Part shown: in pieces, positions 43,894 to 52,915 of the stretch
Layout of the letters: every line of letters begins with the position of its first letter
Numbering within the stretch: position 1 is the stretch's first letter
DNA from: an uncultured Clostridia bacterium
GTDB lineage: Bacteria; Bacillota; Clostridia; Oscillospirales; Oscillospiraceae
Direction: 5' to 3'
Length of the DNA stretch: 52,930 nt
Assembly: GCA_945948185.1 (NCBI GenBank)
Contig: CAMFAL010000006.1
Coordinates: 1 to 52,930 of the forward strand
Program-made: the position numbers and the translations under genes
The notes under the pieces: generated by a model
What the model saw: only the letters and a program-made list of their open reading frames with translations
What the model was told of the DNA's origin: nothing
Databases searched by the model: none

Positions 43894-45279
43894 TCAGTCG
43901 TCCTTTGCCAGAAGTTTTTCACCGGCCCGGTAGATGTCGCCGGCACCCACAGTCAGAATCAGATCTCCGGGGCGGGCGGTCTTGCGCAGCTGGTCCGTTA
44001 CCTTGTCCAGGGTGGAGCAGTAGACAGAGCCGGGAATATTGCGGCAAAGGTCTGCCGAGGAGATGCCCAGGGTGTTCTGCTCCCGGGCGGCGTAAATCTC
44101 CGCCAGAATGGCCACATCCGCCAGCTTCAGCTCCTCCACAAAGTGGTCGAACAGCTTGGCGGTGCGGGTGTAGGTGTGGGGCTGGAAGGCCACGATCACC
44201 CGCTGATAGCCCAGGGTTTTGGCAGTGGTCAGCAGGGCGTGGAGCTCGTCGGGGTGATGGGCGTAATCGTCGTAGACCTCGGCACCGTGGTAGGTGCCCT
44301 TGTGCTCAAAGCGGCGGCCTGCCCCGGTAAAGGCGGCCAGACCCTCCTCCACAGCGCTGCCGGGGATGCCCAGCACATAGGCGGCGGAGGCGGCGGCCAG
44401 GGCGTTGAGCACATTGTGGTGCCCGTAGACATGGAGGGTCACATGAGCGTACTTTTCACCCTTCACCACCACGTCAAAGGAGGGAGCGCCGTCCACATCC
44501 GTCAGATTGGCGGCGGTACAGTCGGCGGGGTGGTCCAGGCCGAAGGTGAACACCGGATGCTCCAGGCCTGCCGCCGAGTCCACGGCGCCTTGGTTATCGG
44601 CGTTGACAATGATGTGTCCGGCGGGGGGAACCAGCTCGGCAAAACGGTGGAAGGACCGCTCAATGTCATTCAGATCCTTGAAGAAGTCCAGATGGTCCTC
44701 CTCCACATTCAGAATGACCGCCACGGTGGGATAGAAGCTCAGAAAGCTGTTGCAGTATTCACAGGACTCCAGAATGATGGTGTCTCCATGGCCCACGCGG
44801 TAGCCGGAGTGGAGCAGGGGCAGGGTACCGCCGATCATCACCGTGGGGTCGGCCTGGGCGGCCATGAAGATGTGGGTGCACATGGAGGTAGTGGTAGTCT
44901 TGCCATGCGTGCCAGAGACGCACAGTGCGTTGGGATAGTGCTGCATGAGGGCGCCCCAGGCCTGGGCCCGCTCATAGACGGGGATGCCGCGGGCCACGGC
45001 GCCGGCGATCTCGGGATTGCTGTCGTGGACGGCGGCGGTGCGGACCACGAAGTCACAGTCACCCAGGTTCTCCGCGTTATGGCCGATGGCCACGGGGATG
45101 CCCAGGGACCGCAGGTGCTTGACCGTGTCGCTTTCAGTCATGTCAGAGCCCTGGACCAGCAGGCCCTTGCCGTGCAGGACCTCCGCCAGAGGGCACATGG
45201 ACACGCCGCCGATGCCCACCAGATGGACCTGTTTGCCGGGTACCAGATAGTCACGAATGGGATTGGGATTGTTCATCAT
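43894..45279 (-). CDS. murC: UDP-N-acetylmuramate--L-alanine ligase
   Basis: Adds L-Ala to UDP-MurNAc, the first stem-peptide step. The 461-aa protein has VHLVGIGGVSMCPLAEVL (UDP-MurNAc site), P-loop VSGTHGKTTTTSM, ILESCEYCNSFLSFYPTVAVILNVEEDHLD, the HHNVLNALAA element and the C-terminal DDYAHHPDEL motif. I start at 45279 (first of two ATGs), with GAAAGGACG upstream; the frame extends to 45354 through AT-rich promoter sequence. It heads a minus-strand operon with the ProX-type gene. Confidence 0.96.
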   Translation of the reverse strand: MMNNPNPIRDYLVPGKQVHLVGIGGVSMCPLAEVLHGKGLLVQGSDMTESDTVKHLRSLGIPVAIGHNAENLGDCDFVVRTAAVHDSNPEIAGAVARGIPVYERAQAWGALMQHYPNALCVSGTHGKTTTTSMCTHIFMAAQADPTVMIGGTLPLLHSGYRVGHGDTIILESCEYCNSFLSFYPTVAVILNVEEDHLDFFKDLNDIERSFHRFAELVPPAGHIIVNADNQGAVDSAAGLEHPVFTFGLDHPADCTAANLTDVDGAPSFDVVVKGEKYAHVTLHVYGHHNVLNALAAASAAYVLGIPGSAVEEGLAAFTGAGRRFEHKGTYHGAEVYDDYAHHPDELHALLTTAKTLGYQRVIVAFQPHTYTRTAKLFDHFVEELKLADVAILAEIYAAREQNTLGISSADLCRNIPGSVYCSTLDKVTDQLRKTARPGDLILTVGAGDIYRAGEKLLAKDD

Positions 45280-45357
45280 GGAAAATGGTCGTCCTTTCAA
45301 AACGCCTTTGGTTTCATAGAAACGAAAAAAGCGTTGCATAATCTTCAAAAGCACTTT

Positions 45358-45386
45358 ATTATATTACACGAATAAGGGAAATGCAA
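45358..45386 (-). promoter_or_regulatory. Promoter of murC operon (minus strand)
   Basis: On the minus strand TTGCAT (45381-45386), 17-bp spacer, TATAAT (45358-45363), giving a leader of about 70 nt. It lies in the divergent region with cca, whose own promoter I could not place. Confidence 0.85.
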
Positions 45387-45405
45387 CCGAAATGAGGGCG
45401 AAAAC

Positions 45406-46734
45406 ATGGCAGAAATACCGGAATATGTGAAAAAAGTCCTGGAGACCCTGGAGACGGCGGGCCATGAAGCCTGGTGCGTGGGGGGCTGCGTGCGGGATAT
45501 TCTGTTGAGCCGGGTGCCGGAGGATTGGGATGTGACCACCAGCGCCATGCCGGAGGAGACCATGGCGGCCTTTGGACAGCACGCCTTCCCCACGGGGCTG
45601 GAGCACGGTACGGTGACAGCCCGGTCGGATCACAACAGCGTGGAGGTGACCACTTACCGGGTAGACGGTGCTTACCACGACCACCGGAGGCCGGACTCTG
45701 TGACCTTCACCCGTTCTCTGGGGGAGGATCTGATGCGGCGGGATTTCACCGTCAACGCCATGGCGCTGAGCCTCAGGGGAGAACTGCGGGACCCGTTTGG
45801 GGGGCGGGAGGACCTGAAACAGAGCGTCCTCCGCTGCGTGGGTGACCCGGACCGGCGGTTTCAGGAGGATGCCCTGCGCATCCTGCGGGGGCTGCGATTC
45901 GCGGCAGTGCTTGGGTTTTCCCTGGACCCGGCCACAGGGAAGAGCATCCACAAGAATCGGGAACTGCTGGGGGATATCGCCGCGGAGCGCATTCAGGTAG
46001 AGCTGCTGAAGCTGCTGGTGGGGCGGGACGCGGCGGAGGTGCTGCGGCAGTACCCGGATGTGGTGGGGGTGTTCTGGCCCGAGGTGCTTCCCATGGTGGG
46101 CTTTGATCAGAAAAATTACCATCACTGTTACGATGTGTGGGAGCACACCCTCCACGCGGTGGCGGCGGTGCCTGGAGACCCGGTGTTGCGGTGCGCGGCC
46201 CTGCTGCACGACATTGGAAAGCCTAACTGCTTTACAGTGGATGAAAAGGGCGTGGGGCATTTTTACGGCCACAGCGCCATCAGCCGGGAATTGGCGGACC
46301 GGATGCTGCGGCGGCTGAAATGCTCCACGGACTTCCGGGAGACTGTGGTACGGTTGGTGGATTGGCATGACCGGGATATCCCCCGAACGGACAAGGCCAT
46401 TCGCCGGGCTCTGGGAAAGCTGGGGGAGCGGGACCTGCGGCGGCTCATTTTGCTGAAACGGGCAGATAACCTGGCCCAGGCACCGGAATTTCACGACCAC
46501 CAGTTAGAGTTGGATAAGGGGGAGTCCATCCTGAACCGGCTGCTGGCGGAGAACGCCTGTTTTTCCATGAAACAGCTTGCTGTGAATGGAAAAGACTTGA
46601 CGGAGATGGGCCTCTCCGGCCCGGCAGTGGGGCGGGTATTGAACGCTCTGCTGGATGCGGTGATGGAAGGAGAACTGCCCAATGAACGGCATGCACTGCT
46701 GTCGTCTGTGTCACGATTTGTAACGGAATTGTAG
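45406..46734 (+). CDS. cca: CCA tRNA nucleotidyltransferase
   Basis: Adds or repairs the 3' CCA of tRNAs. The 442-aa class II enzyme has the nucleotidyltransferase core [11 protein letters not shown] and EDWDVTTSA (catalytic Asp pair), the [11 protein letters not shown] motif, the [18 protein letters not shown] region, and a C-terminal HD domain (LLHDIGKP near 265), so it may also have phosphohydrolase activity. ATG 45406 follows GAGGGCG. The intact tRNA-Ala at 50758 already encodes CCA. Confidence 0.95.
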   Translation: MAEIPEYVKKVLETLETAGHEAWCVGGCVRDILLSRVPEDWDVTTSAMPEETMAAFGQHAFPTGLEHGTVTARSDHNSVEVTTYRVDGAYHDHRRPDSVTFTRSLGEDLMRRDFTVNAMALSLRGELRDPFGGREDLKQSVLRCVGDPDRRFQEDALRILRGLRFAAVLGFSLDPATGKSIHKNRELLGDIAAERIQVELLKLLVGRDAAEVLRQYPDVVGVFWPEVLPMVGFDQKNYHHCYDVWEHTLHAVAAVPGDPVLRCAALLHDIGKPNCFTVDEKGVGHFYGHSAISRELADRMLRRLKCSTDFRETVVRLVDWHDRDIPRTDKAIRRALGKLGERDLRRLILLKRADNLAQAPEFHDHQLELDKGESILNRLLAENACFSMKQLAVNGKDLTEMGLSGPAVGRVLNALLDAVMEGELPNERHALLSSVSRFVTEL

Positions 46735-46792
46735 TTTATTGGGAGGATCGCCGCTGTATACTGAGGTCAGAATTTAAAGAGAGGTGGCTTCT

Positions 46793-47950
46793 ATGAAAAA
46801 ATGGATGGGGGCGGCACTGGCACTGTGCCTGCTGCTGACGGCCTGCGGCGGGGAGACGGCCCAGATGCCTGAACAAGAGAAAAATACAGTCCCGGCGGAA
46901 GAACCCGCACAGACGCAGGAACAGCCTGAGATGCCGAAAGAGCCGGTGTACGCGGACTGGCAGGTAGCCTATGCTGACTTTTTGGAGGAGCTGGCGGAGC
47001 GGGTGAAGGTCCTGCGGGATACGGACCGTCCGGATTATGACCCCAATACCGTTGATTTGGAGGTGGGAGAGGCCAGCGGCACGTATGTCCTTTACGACAT
47101 CGACAAGGACGGTGTGCCGGAGCTGCTGCTTCGCTATGGGTTGGGCGAGGCTGGATATCACACCACAGTTTATGGATACCGGGACGGTGCTGTGGCGGAA
47201 CTGGGGGACGTGGCCACCGGCCATACCAGTCTGTACACCTGGCCGGGAGAGAACGCCGTGGCCTATAACTGGGGCCACATGGGCGGTCACTTTGTGGATA
47301 AACTTAGCATTGTGGATGGGACGCTGGAGGAGACGAAGTTCTTCGAGGAGGACAACTTCAACGACCCGGAGAAGCCCTACACCCCCATGTCGGACATTGC
47401 GCCGGGCAGCGTGTACCTGCGGGAGACCCGCACCCTGGCGGAACTGCCGGAGCTGGGGGCACTGACCCTGCCCGTCTATGACTACGGCCGGGACCGCGCA
47501 TTGGAGGAGATCGATCCGGAGCGGGATTCGGCGGCCCAAGCAGCCATTGAGAACGTATTGGAGAACGGCGGGGAGTTCTACGGCGTCAGCGCCGACGGCT
47601 TCGGCGGCGACACCGGCTGGACCACTCTGGAGGCGTACCTACAGCCCGGCGGCGTCACGGAATACGCGGAGAGACCTTTGAAAATTTCAACACCTAGGGC
47701 CTGGGAAGAGGACTTTAACGGCGACGGCCAGCGGGAGGCTGTGGTGACCGTTCAGAACGCAGAGGGCGACAGCTTTTCCAACACCAGATATGTGATCTTC
47801 GGTGAGCAGGAGGGAACGGTCTACGCCTACTGCCTGAATTACATGGACAACTACCGGCTGGAGGGAACCACCTTCCGCAGCGAACTGATGGCGGACGCCT
47901 TCAGAGTATCTTTCGATAATGAACAGTGCTATGAGTACGGGGTGAAGTGA
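46793..47950 (+). CDS. Lipoprotein with EF-hand-like calcium loops
   Basis: 385-aa secreted lipoprotein: MKKWMGAALALCLLLTACGG has a lipobox with the lipidated Cys at 18, followed by a Glu/Gln/Pro-rich spacer. Two DxDxDG-type loops, YDIDKDGVPELLL near 102 and EDFNGDGQREAVV near 300, resemble the Ca2+ loops of VCBS/FG-GAP-like domains. Function unknown. ATG 46793 with AGAGAGGTGG is preferred to GTG 46784. TATACT (46757-46762) is a probable -10 box. Confidence 0.8.
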   Translation: MKKWMGAALALCLLLTACGGETAQMPEQEKNTVPAEEPAQTQEQPEMPKEPVYADWQVAYADFLEELAERVKVLRDTDRPDYDPNTVDLEVGEASGTYVLYDIDKDGVPELLLRYGLGEAGYHTTVYGYRDGAVAELGDVATGHTSLYTWPGENAVAYNWGHMGGHFVDKLSIVDGTLEETKFFEEDNFNDPEKPYTPMSDIAPGSVYLRETRTLAELPELGALTLPVYDYGRDRALEEIDPERDSAAQAAIENVLENGGEFYGVSADGFGGDTGWTTLEAYLQPGGVTEYAERPLKISTPRAWEEDFNGDGQREAVVTVQNAEGDSFSNTRYVIFGEQEGTVYAYCLNYMDNYRLEGTTFRSELMADAFRVSFDNEQCYEYGVK

Positions 47951-47958
47951 GCACAGCC

Positions 47959-48951
47959 ATGAACCAATTATGGAGCCTATATCATTCGGAAATCCCGGAA
48001 TTCTTACGGGATTTCGCAGCCACGCCGCCTATGCTGCGGCTGAAACAAGTGGGGATGAACTGCGGGTGTGAATACACCCGCTTTCCTCGTTTTGCGGACA
48101 TCGGGCCGTATTCCCGTTATGACCACAGCCTTGGGGTGGCCCTGATTGTCTGGCACTTCACCGGGAGCTGGGAGCAGGCCCTGGCGGGGCTGTTCCACGA
48201 TGTGACCACCCCGGTATTCGCCCATGTGGTGGATTTCCTCAACGGCGACCACCTGCGGCAGGAGTCTACGGAGGCGGGGGTGGAGTCATACCTGGCGGCT
48301 TCACCGGAGGTGTCGGCACTGCTTGAAAAGTACCAGGTGGCGCTGGGAGACATCTCTGACTATCACCGGTATCCCATCGCCGACAATGACAGTCCGGCCC
48401 TGTCGGCGGACCGGCTGGAATATACCTTGGGAAACCTGCTGAACTATGGCTTCTCGGATTTGGAGAGTATCACGGCTATGTACCGTGATCTGACCGTTGG
48501 GTGGGACGAGAAGGGGAGACCGGAGCTGATTTTCCGCACGCCTGAAACTGCCGCCGCCTTCGCCAAAGGCGCCCTGCGGAATTCCCGGGTTTATGTGGCG
48601 GACGAGGACCGCTTTGCCATGCAGTCCCTGGCCGACCTGCTGCGGCTGGCACTGGAGCAGAGGGCGGTCACGCGGAGAGACCTCTGGACCACGGAGCCTG
48701 CTGTTATCCGTATGCTGGAGCTGGACATGGTCTGCGGGCCCCAGTGGCGGCGGTTCTGTGAATATTCCCGTATTCTGCGGAGCCAGGAGAAGCCGGATGC
48801 GGGGAACTGGGTCCAGGTGAATGCCAAAAAGCGGTATATCGACCCGCTGGTCTCCGGACTGGGGCGGGTCTCCCAGTGGGACGGTACCTTCTGCGGGGAA
48901 CTGGAGGACTTCAAAATGCTGGATTTTTCCAATTGGATCAGTGCTGAATGA
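47959..48951 (+). CDS. HD domain phosphohydrolase
   Basis: 330-aa soluble protein with an N-terminal HD domain: RYDHSLGVALIVWHF (first His), GLFHDVTTPVFAHVVDF (HD pair and following His) and, later, DNDSPALSADRLEYTLGNLL (Asp). HD proteins hydrolyse nucleotides or phosphomonoesters; the substrate is unknown. ATG 47959 is chosen with AGTGAG 7 nt upstream; GTG 47947, overlapping the lipoprotein stop, is an alternative. The start context and first residues (MNQLWSLYHSEI) resemble those of the siroheme reductase downstream. Confidence 0.82.
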   Translation: MNQLWSLYHSEIPEFLRDFAATPPMLRLKQVGMNCGCEYTRFPRFADIGPYSRYDHSLGVALIVWHFTGSWEQALAGLFHDVTTPVFAHVVDFLNGDHLRQESTEAGVESYLAASPEVSALLEKYQVALGDISDYHRYPIADNDSPALSADRLEYTLGNLLNYGFSDLESITAMYRDLTVGWDEKGRPELIFRTPETAAAFAKGALRNSRVYVADEDRFAMQSLADLLRLALEQRAVTRRDLWTTEPAVIRMLELDMVCGPQWRRFCEYSRILRSQEKPDAGNWVQVNAKKRYIDPLVSGLGRVSQWDGTFCGELEDFKMLDFSNWISAE

Positions 48952-48964
48952 GCGGAAGCGGGGA

Positions 48965-48993
48965 TTGCCTGCAAGGATCCCCTATGGTATAAT
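48965..48993 (+). promoter_or_regulatory. Promoter of siroheme reductase gene
   Basis: TTGCCT (48965-48970), 17-bp spacer, TATAAT (48988-48993). Transcription would start near 49000, just before the leader hairpin. Confidence 0.8.
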
Positions 48994-49006
48994 CGTATCG
49001 TTATTT

Positions 49007-49028
49007 GCGGAAGACCGGCGTCTTCCGC
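49007..49028 (+). promoter_or_regulatory. 5'-leader hairpin of siroheme reductase mRNA
   Basis: GCGGAAGAC / GTCTTCCGC, a 9-bp stem with a CGGC tetraloop at the very start of the predicted transcript and no U run. It may stabilise the mRNA 5' end or be part of a regulatory element; no known riboswitch is recognised. Confidence 0.5.
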
Positions 49029-49066
49029 CGTGAAAATACGGATCGAATGGGAGAGTGGGAACAGCC

Positions 49067-50596
49067 ATGAACGAACAGTGGATCAAAACTTACCGGTCTG
49101 AGATCGGGAGCTTTCAGGATACCATCAGCGCCTTCCAGAAGGGTGACATTGAAAAGAAGGATTACAAGGGTATCTCCGGCGGCATGGGCAGCTATGCCCA
49201 GCGGGACCCCTCCGTACATATGCTGCGGCTGCGGATGCCCGGCGGCCGCCTGACGGTGGAGCGCCTGGGCTTCCTGGCAGACACCGTGTCAAAATACGGC
49301 GTGAAGCGCATGAAGCTCACCACCTGCGAGACCGTGCAGCTCCATGACCTGCCGGCGGAGCAGGTGACTCCCATCATGGAGGGCGCCATTGATGTGGGTA
49401 TCTACTGCCGGGGCGGCGGCGGAGACAATCCCCGCAACGTTATGAGCAGCCCCCTGTCCGGCGTTCAGAAGGGTGAGGCCTTCGATGTGCAGCCTTATGC
49501 GGAGGCGGCTACCGAGTACCTGCTGTCCATCTGCTGGGACATCCAAATGCCGCGCAAGCTGAAGATTGCCTTCTGCAACGGCGTGGATGACTGTGTCCAC
49601 AGCGCCTTCCGGGACATGGGCTTCCTGGCGCAGGCAGATGGCACTTTCGCCCTGTCCATTGCCGGCGGTTTGGGCAACAACCACCGTATGGGTGTGCCTG
49701 TGGCTGATGCCATTGCTCCGCAGGATGTGCTGTACTATATCCGGGCCATGATCGATACGTTCTGCGCCCACGGCAACTATGAAAACCGGGCCAAGGCCCG
49801 CACCCGTTACATGCAGGAGACCCTGGGAGCCGATGGACTGAAGGCGGCTTTCCTGGCCAATGTGGAGAAGCGGAAGGCTGAGGGCGGCCTGGACCTTGCG
49901 GTGGAGCCTGTCACAGTTGACAAGGCCGGTGACGGCGAACTGACGGATGAACGGGCCATTCCCCAGAAGCAGACGGGTTTGTACGCCGTGGAATACCATC
50001 CCATCGGCGGCATCCTGCCGGTGGAGAAGCCCGCCGAGCTGTATGCACTTTTGAAAGATATACCCGGGGCGGAGTGCCGTGTGGCCCCCAACGAGACGCT
50101 GTACCTTATCAATCTGACGGCGGTGGAGGCGAAGAAGGTCCTGGCCGCCACGGAGGACAGCGCCAGGACGATTTTTGAGCACAGTGTGGCCTGCATCGGT
50201 GCTTCCATTTGCCAGCAGGGCGTGCGGGACAGCCAGAGCTTGCTGCGGGCGGCGGTCCAGGCCGTGCGGGAGGCGGGGCTTCCCGACGGCGCACTGCCCA
50301 GAGTGGTAATCTCCGGCTGCCCCTCCAGCTGCGCCGCCCATCAGGCGGGTGCCATGGGCTTCCAGGGCTGTGTCAAGCCGGTGGACGGCAAGCCCCAGCC
50401 GGCCTTCAAGCTGTTCCTGGGCGGCAATGATACCCTGGGCACTGCCAAGTTCGGCGAGCCTGCGGCCATCATTCTGGAAAAGAATATCCCAGCGCTGTTG
50501 GTAGAGCTGGGCAAGGCAGCGGCGGAGTTGGGCTGGGGCCGTTGGTCCGTGGAACACGCCGCAGAGAGGGACGCTATCATCGCACGGTATGCCTGA
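49067..50596 (+). CDS. Nitrite/sulfite reductase hemoprotein (siroheme, 4Fe-4S)
   Basis: 509-aa enzyme of the NirA/Sir family. Siroheme/4Fe-4S ligands are present as CIGASICQQG (Cys-x5-Cys near 375) and SGCPSSCAAHQAG (Cys-x3-Cys near 417), and the half-repeat motifs LRLRMPGGRLT and YHPIGGILPVEKPAEL are visible. It reduces sulfite to sulfide or nitrite to ammonia with six electrons. The donor is unknown, as no ferredoxin or reductase gene adjoins; nitrite and sulfite cannot be told apart here. ATG 49067 follows GGGAGAGTGGG. Confidence 0.9.
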   Translation: MNEQWIKTYRSEIGSFQDTISAFQKGDIEKKDYKGISGGMGSYAQRDPSVHMLRLRMPGGRLTVERLGFLADTVSKYGVKRMKLTTCETVQLHDLPAEQVTPIMEGAIDVGIYCRGGGGDNPRNVMSSPLSGVQKGEAFDVQPYAEAATEYLLSICWDIQMPRKLKIAFCNGVDDCVHSAFRDMGFLAQADGTFALSIAGGLGNNHRMGVPVADAIAPQDVLYYIRAMIDTFCAHGNYENRAKARTRYMQETLGADGLKAAFLANVEKRKAEGGLDLAVEPVTVDKAGDGELTDERAIPQKQTGLYAVEYHPIGGILPVEKPAELYALLKDIPGAECRVAPNETLYLINLTAVEAKKVLAATEDSARTIFEHSVACIGASICQQGVRDSQSLLRAAVQAVREAGLPDGALPRVVISGCPSSCAAHQAGAMGFQGCVKPVDGKPQPAFKLFLGGNDTLGTAKFGEPAAIILEKNIPALLVELGKAAAELGWGRWSVEHAAERDAIIARYA

Positions 50597-50629
50597 AAAA
50601 AGAAAATTTAAAAAATTTGCAGAAGAGTG

Positions 50630-50658
50630 TTGACAAAGTGGGAATCAACTGCTATACT
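50630..50658 (+). promoter_or_regulatory. tRNA-Ala promoter
   Basis: TTGACA (50630-50635), 17-bp spacer, TATACT (50653-50658). The -10 box and following sequence match those before the tRNA-Ala at the window start almost exactly. Here the promoter first meets the truncated tRNA copy and then the intact tRNA about 100 nt downstream. Confidence 0.88.
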
Positions 50659-50675
50659 ATCGAATGTTCCGGTTC

Positions 50676-50697
50676 GGGGGTATAGCTCAGCTGGGAG
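50676..50697 (+). pseudogene. Truncated tRNA-Ala 5' piece
   Basis: 22 nt (GGGGGTATAGCTCAGCTGGG plus AG) identical to the first 22 nt of both tRNA-Ala genes, then diverging. The next 60 nt (50698-50757) contain GTTGA...TCAAC, placed like an anticodon stem but with a 16-nt loop, and end in AT-rich sequence. No T arm follows. It is preceded by the correct tRNA promoter, so it marks where the original tRNA began. Confidence 0.88.
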
Positions 50698-50757
50698 CCC
50701 GGTTGAAGCGGTTACACACCCCTCAACAAAACTAAATAAATGTTCTTTCCTACATCT

Positions 50758-50833
<76 letters not shown>

Positions 50834-50853
50834 TCTCAAGGGAAAGAACTTTT

Positions 50854-50886
50854 CCTCGCTTCCGAAAGGGAGCGAGGTTTTGTTTT
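50854..50886 (+). terminator. Terminator after tRNA-Ala
   Basis: 10-bp stem CCTCGCTTCC / GGGAGCGAGG with a GAAA tetraloop followed by TTTTGTTTTTT. It ends exactly at the recombinase stop codon and probably marks the boundary between the chromosomal tRNA locus and the mobile element. Confidence 0.93.
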
Positions 50887-52491
50887 TTATGCGGCAATCG
50901 TCACGATGTCCAGCCCGCCGCAGAACTGCTCAAAGTCGATATTGAAATCAATGTGCAGCTTGTAGTCCCGGTAGACATCCACCCGCTTGATTAAGCAGTT
51001 GACGATCATTTTTTTGGCCTCCATACTGGCCGTGTCGTACATTTCAGCCCATGAGATTATATCGTCATATTGGGCGTTCAGCGAAGCAAGCACCGTTTTC
51101 CCTTCGTCATAGGCTGCCTGTGCCGTTTCCATGTTCTCTTGAAGCTCCTGGCATTTGGCCTCGGCCTCGGCAATCAGAGAGCTTAACAGCTCCTTGGAAA
51201 AGGTGCTCTCCCCACGGATGGTCTTAATAACCTCGCCTTTCAGCGTTTCAAGGTCAGCAGCGGCCTTGGCGTATTCCGCCCGGACGCTATGGAGCAGGCT
51301 TTTCCGTTCCTCCATCTTTTCCCGGTAGCGGATATTGACTATATCGCTTTTGGGGATTGCTTTCATGCGCTCAAAGATCTGGCGCACCAGCTTATCAATG
51401 ATCCCGTCAAGGATATGGGCCGTGTAGCCCGTCTGTCCGTCACAGTCCGTCTGCTTGCGGGTTTTTCCATAGCAGACATACCGCACACGCTTCACCACCC
51501 GATTGGGATCTTCCTTGCAGGGATAAGCCTTGCCGTTGGTAGTGAGGGACAGCCTTGCCCCACAATGACCGCAATACACATTCCCGGCCAAAAGGGAGTT
51601 GCCTCGGGTGTTCAGCGGGATATGGCGTTCTTGTTCGGCGCTGTTGGCCCGGGAAGTACGGATATGCTGGGCAGCTTCAAACAGCTCCGGCGAAATGATT
51701 TGCAGGTGGGGCAGCTCTTGGGAGCGGCTTTCCCCACACCGCAGGACGCCCGTATAGGTGAGATTACAGACAATGCCACGGATACTGGCGTGGTGCCACA
51801 TCTTACCCGTTCTTGCCCGGTAGCCCTGTTTGTTCAAGTAGGTGGCAATTCGTTGAGCGCCGAAGCCCTCATGCACATACTTGTCAAAAATGATCCGCAC
51901 CACGGCGGCCTCAGTTTCGTTGACTACCAGATCGTAGAGCTCATGCTTGCGTTTGTTGAAACGCCCGCTTTTCACAAGGTCATAGCCGTATGGAGCAAGG
52001 CCGCCTTTGAAGCCACCGCCCTCAACAAGCTGGCCCAATGCGGTTTTGGTACGGATAGAAGTCTTTTCGCTTTCACCGTCAGCCTGCCAAAAGCGGATAT
52101 AGTTGGTGAGCTTGTCTGTGTGGCTGTCGAAGCGCTGCTCTCCCTCTTGGGTGCTCCATACCTCGATCCCGTTCTTTACGAACCATTCCACCACAAAGGG
52201 CGTTTCGTCAGCGATACGCCCGATGCGGTCAAACATGAACACCAGCAGAATATCAAACTTTTTCTGCTTTGCCAATTCCTTGATGATTTGCAGCTTGTCC
52301 CGGTTTTCCGCCCTTACCTTGTGGCCGGAAACACCTTCCTCTTGTTCCTCATGGACAATCACCCAGCCCATCTTTTCGCAAAAGGCATGACAGGCTTTTC
52401 GCTGCATGGGAATGTCAGCCTGGTTCTTATCATTATGATCCACCTGCTTGTCGGTGGAAACACGGTATAATGTGCAAACTCGATTTTTCAT
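50887..52491 (-). CDS. Large serine recombinase
   Basis: 534-aa site-specific recombinase of the TnpX/TndX kind found on integrative elements. The resolvase catalytic domain starts VCTLYRVSTDKQ with nucleophile Ser12 and includes QRKACHAFCEKMGW, EGVSGHKVRAENRDKLQ and VFMFDRIGRIADE; the recombinase domain spans about 165-280 (APYGYDLV, IIFDKYVHEGFGAQRIATYLN); a zinc ribbon uses C307, C310, C340 and C350; a coiled coil lies near 400-470. ATG 52491 follows GAAAGGAC. It presumably excises and integrates an element extending rightward beyond the window. Confidence 0.93.
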   Translation of the reverse strand: MKNRVCTLYRVSTDKQVDHNDKNQADIPMQRKACHAFCEKMGWVIVHEEQEEGVSGHKVRAENRDKLQIIKELAKQKKFDILLVFMFDRIGRIADETPFVVEWFVKNGIEVWSTQEGEQRFDSHTDKLTNYIRFWQADGESEKTSIRTKTALGQLVEGGGFKGGLAPYGYDLVKSGRFNKRKHELYDLVVNETEAAVVRIIFDKYVHEGFGAQRIATYLNKQGYRARTGKMWHHASIRGIVCNLTYTGVLRCGESRSQELPHLQIISPELFEAAQHIRTSRANSAEQERHIPLNTRGNSLLAGNVYCGHCGARLSLTTNGKAYPCKEDPNRVVKRVRYVCYGKTRKQTDCDGQTGYTAHILDGIIDKLVRQIFERMKAIPKSDIVNIRYREKMEERKSLLHSVRAEYAKAAADLETLKGEVIKTIRGESTFSKELLSSLIAEAEAKCQELQENMETAQAAYDEGKTVLASLNAQYDDIISWAEMYDTASMEAKKMIVNCLIKRVDVYRDYKLHIDFNIDFEQFCGGLDIVTIAA

Positions 52492-52563
52492 GGTTGACCC
52501 GTCCTTTCATATTGTCAATGGGCCAATATGAAGATACGGATCAATACGCAATCTATGTAGTTT

Positions 52564-52776
52564 TCAAGGTACATGGTGTCTACCACCATCCTTATTATAC
52601 CTCTGCTCGGGGGGCATCACAAGGATGTCGCCGGAGCCGGACTTGGCGGAGCTGTTGGCAAACGACGCCAGCAGGATTTGTTTCAGATGGCCGGAAATGG
52701 CCGTGTTTCGGGTTTCGGTAAAGGTGGCAGAAATCTCATACCCGTCCACCTTTAGCGTGGTAGAGTTTCTCGGCAT
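52564..52776 (-). CDS. TnpW-like small transposon protein
   Basis: 70-aa protein with the pattern KVDGYEISATFTETRNTAIS followed by HLKQILLASF, similar in length and layout to TnpW, a small protein of unknown function carried near the recombinase on Clostridia transposons. ATG 52776 follows GAGGAGGTAAC, a strong site, supporting a real gene. It lies 72 nt upstream of the recombinase on the same strand, with a CATATTG/CAATATG inverted repeat in between (52517-52539 region). The TnpW match is from memory of the family pattern. Confidence 0.65.
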   Translation of the reverse strand: MPRNSTTLKVDGYEISATFTETRNTAISGHLKQILLASFANSSAKSGSGDILVMPPEQRYNKDGGRHHVP

Positions 52777-52844
52777 AGCGTTACCTCCTCAACGGAACGA
52801 AAAACAACAACCTACAAAGTTCCCCGTGTCCCGTGGGGAAACGC

Positions 52845-52878
52845 AAGAGGGCGGCACCTTCATCGGTGCCGCCCTCTT
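52845..52878. terminator. Perfect 14-bp hairpin, probable terminator in element
   Basis: AAGAGGGCGGCACC / GGTGCCGCCCTCTT with TTCATC loop, a strong stem flanked by short A/T tracts, so possibly bidirectional. It lies upstream of the TnpW-like gene and may end a transcript entering from the right. Confidence 0.65.
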
Positions 52879-52888
52879 CAGCTTGTCA

Positions 52889-52915
52889 AAGAACCTCGCC
52901 GGTGGCGAGGTTCTT
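52889..52915. terminator. Second hairpin at window end
   Basis: AAGAACCTCGCC / GGCGAGGTTCTT, 12-bp perfect stem with a GGT loop, 10 bp after the previous hairpin and followed on the plus strand by TATAAT (52920-52925). Tandem hairpins suggest insulation of the recombinase module from the rest of the element. Confidence 0.5.

Noticed and set aside
41977-45375. Several long plus-strand open frames opposite the murC operon
   Set aside because: Antisense shadows of murC, the ProX-type gene, the TPR-like gene and the GNAT, all of which have recognisable motifs or ribosome sites on the minus strand.
50698-50757. A second complete tRNA between the truncated copy and intact tRNA-Ala
   Set aside because: There is a GTTGA/TCAAC stem, but no T arm, no acceptor 3' strand and an oversized loop, so no functional tRNA can be drawn.
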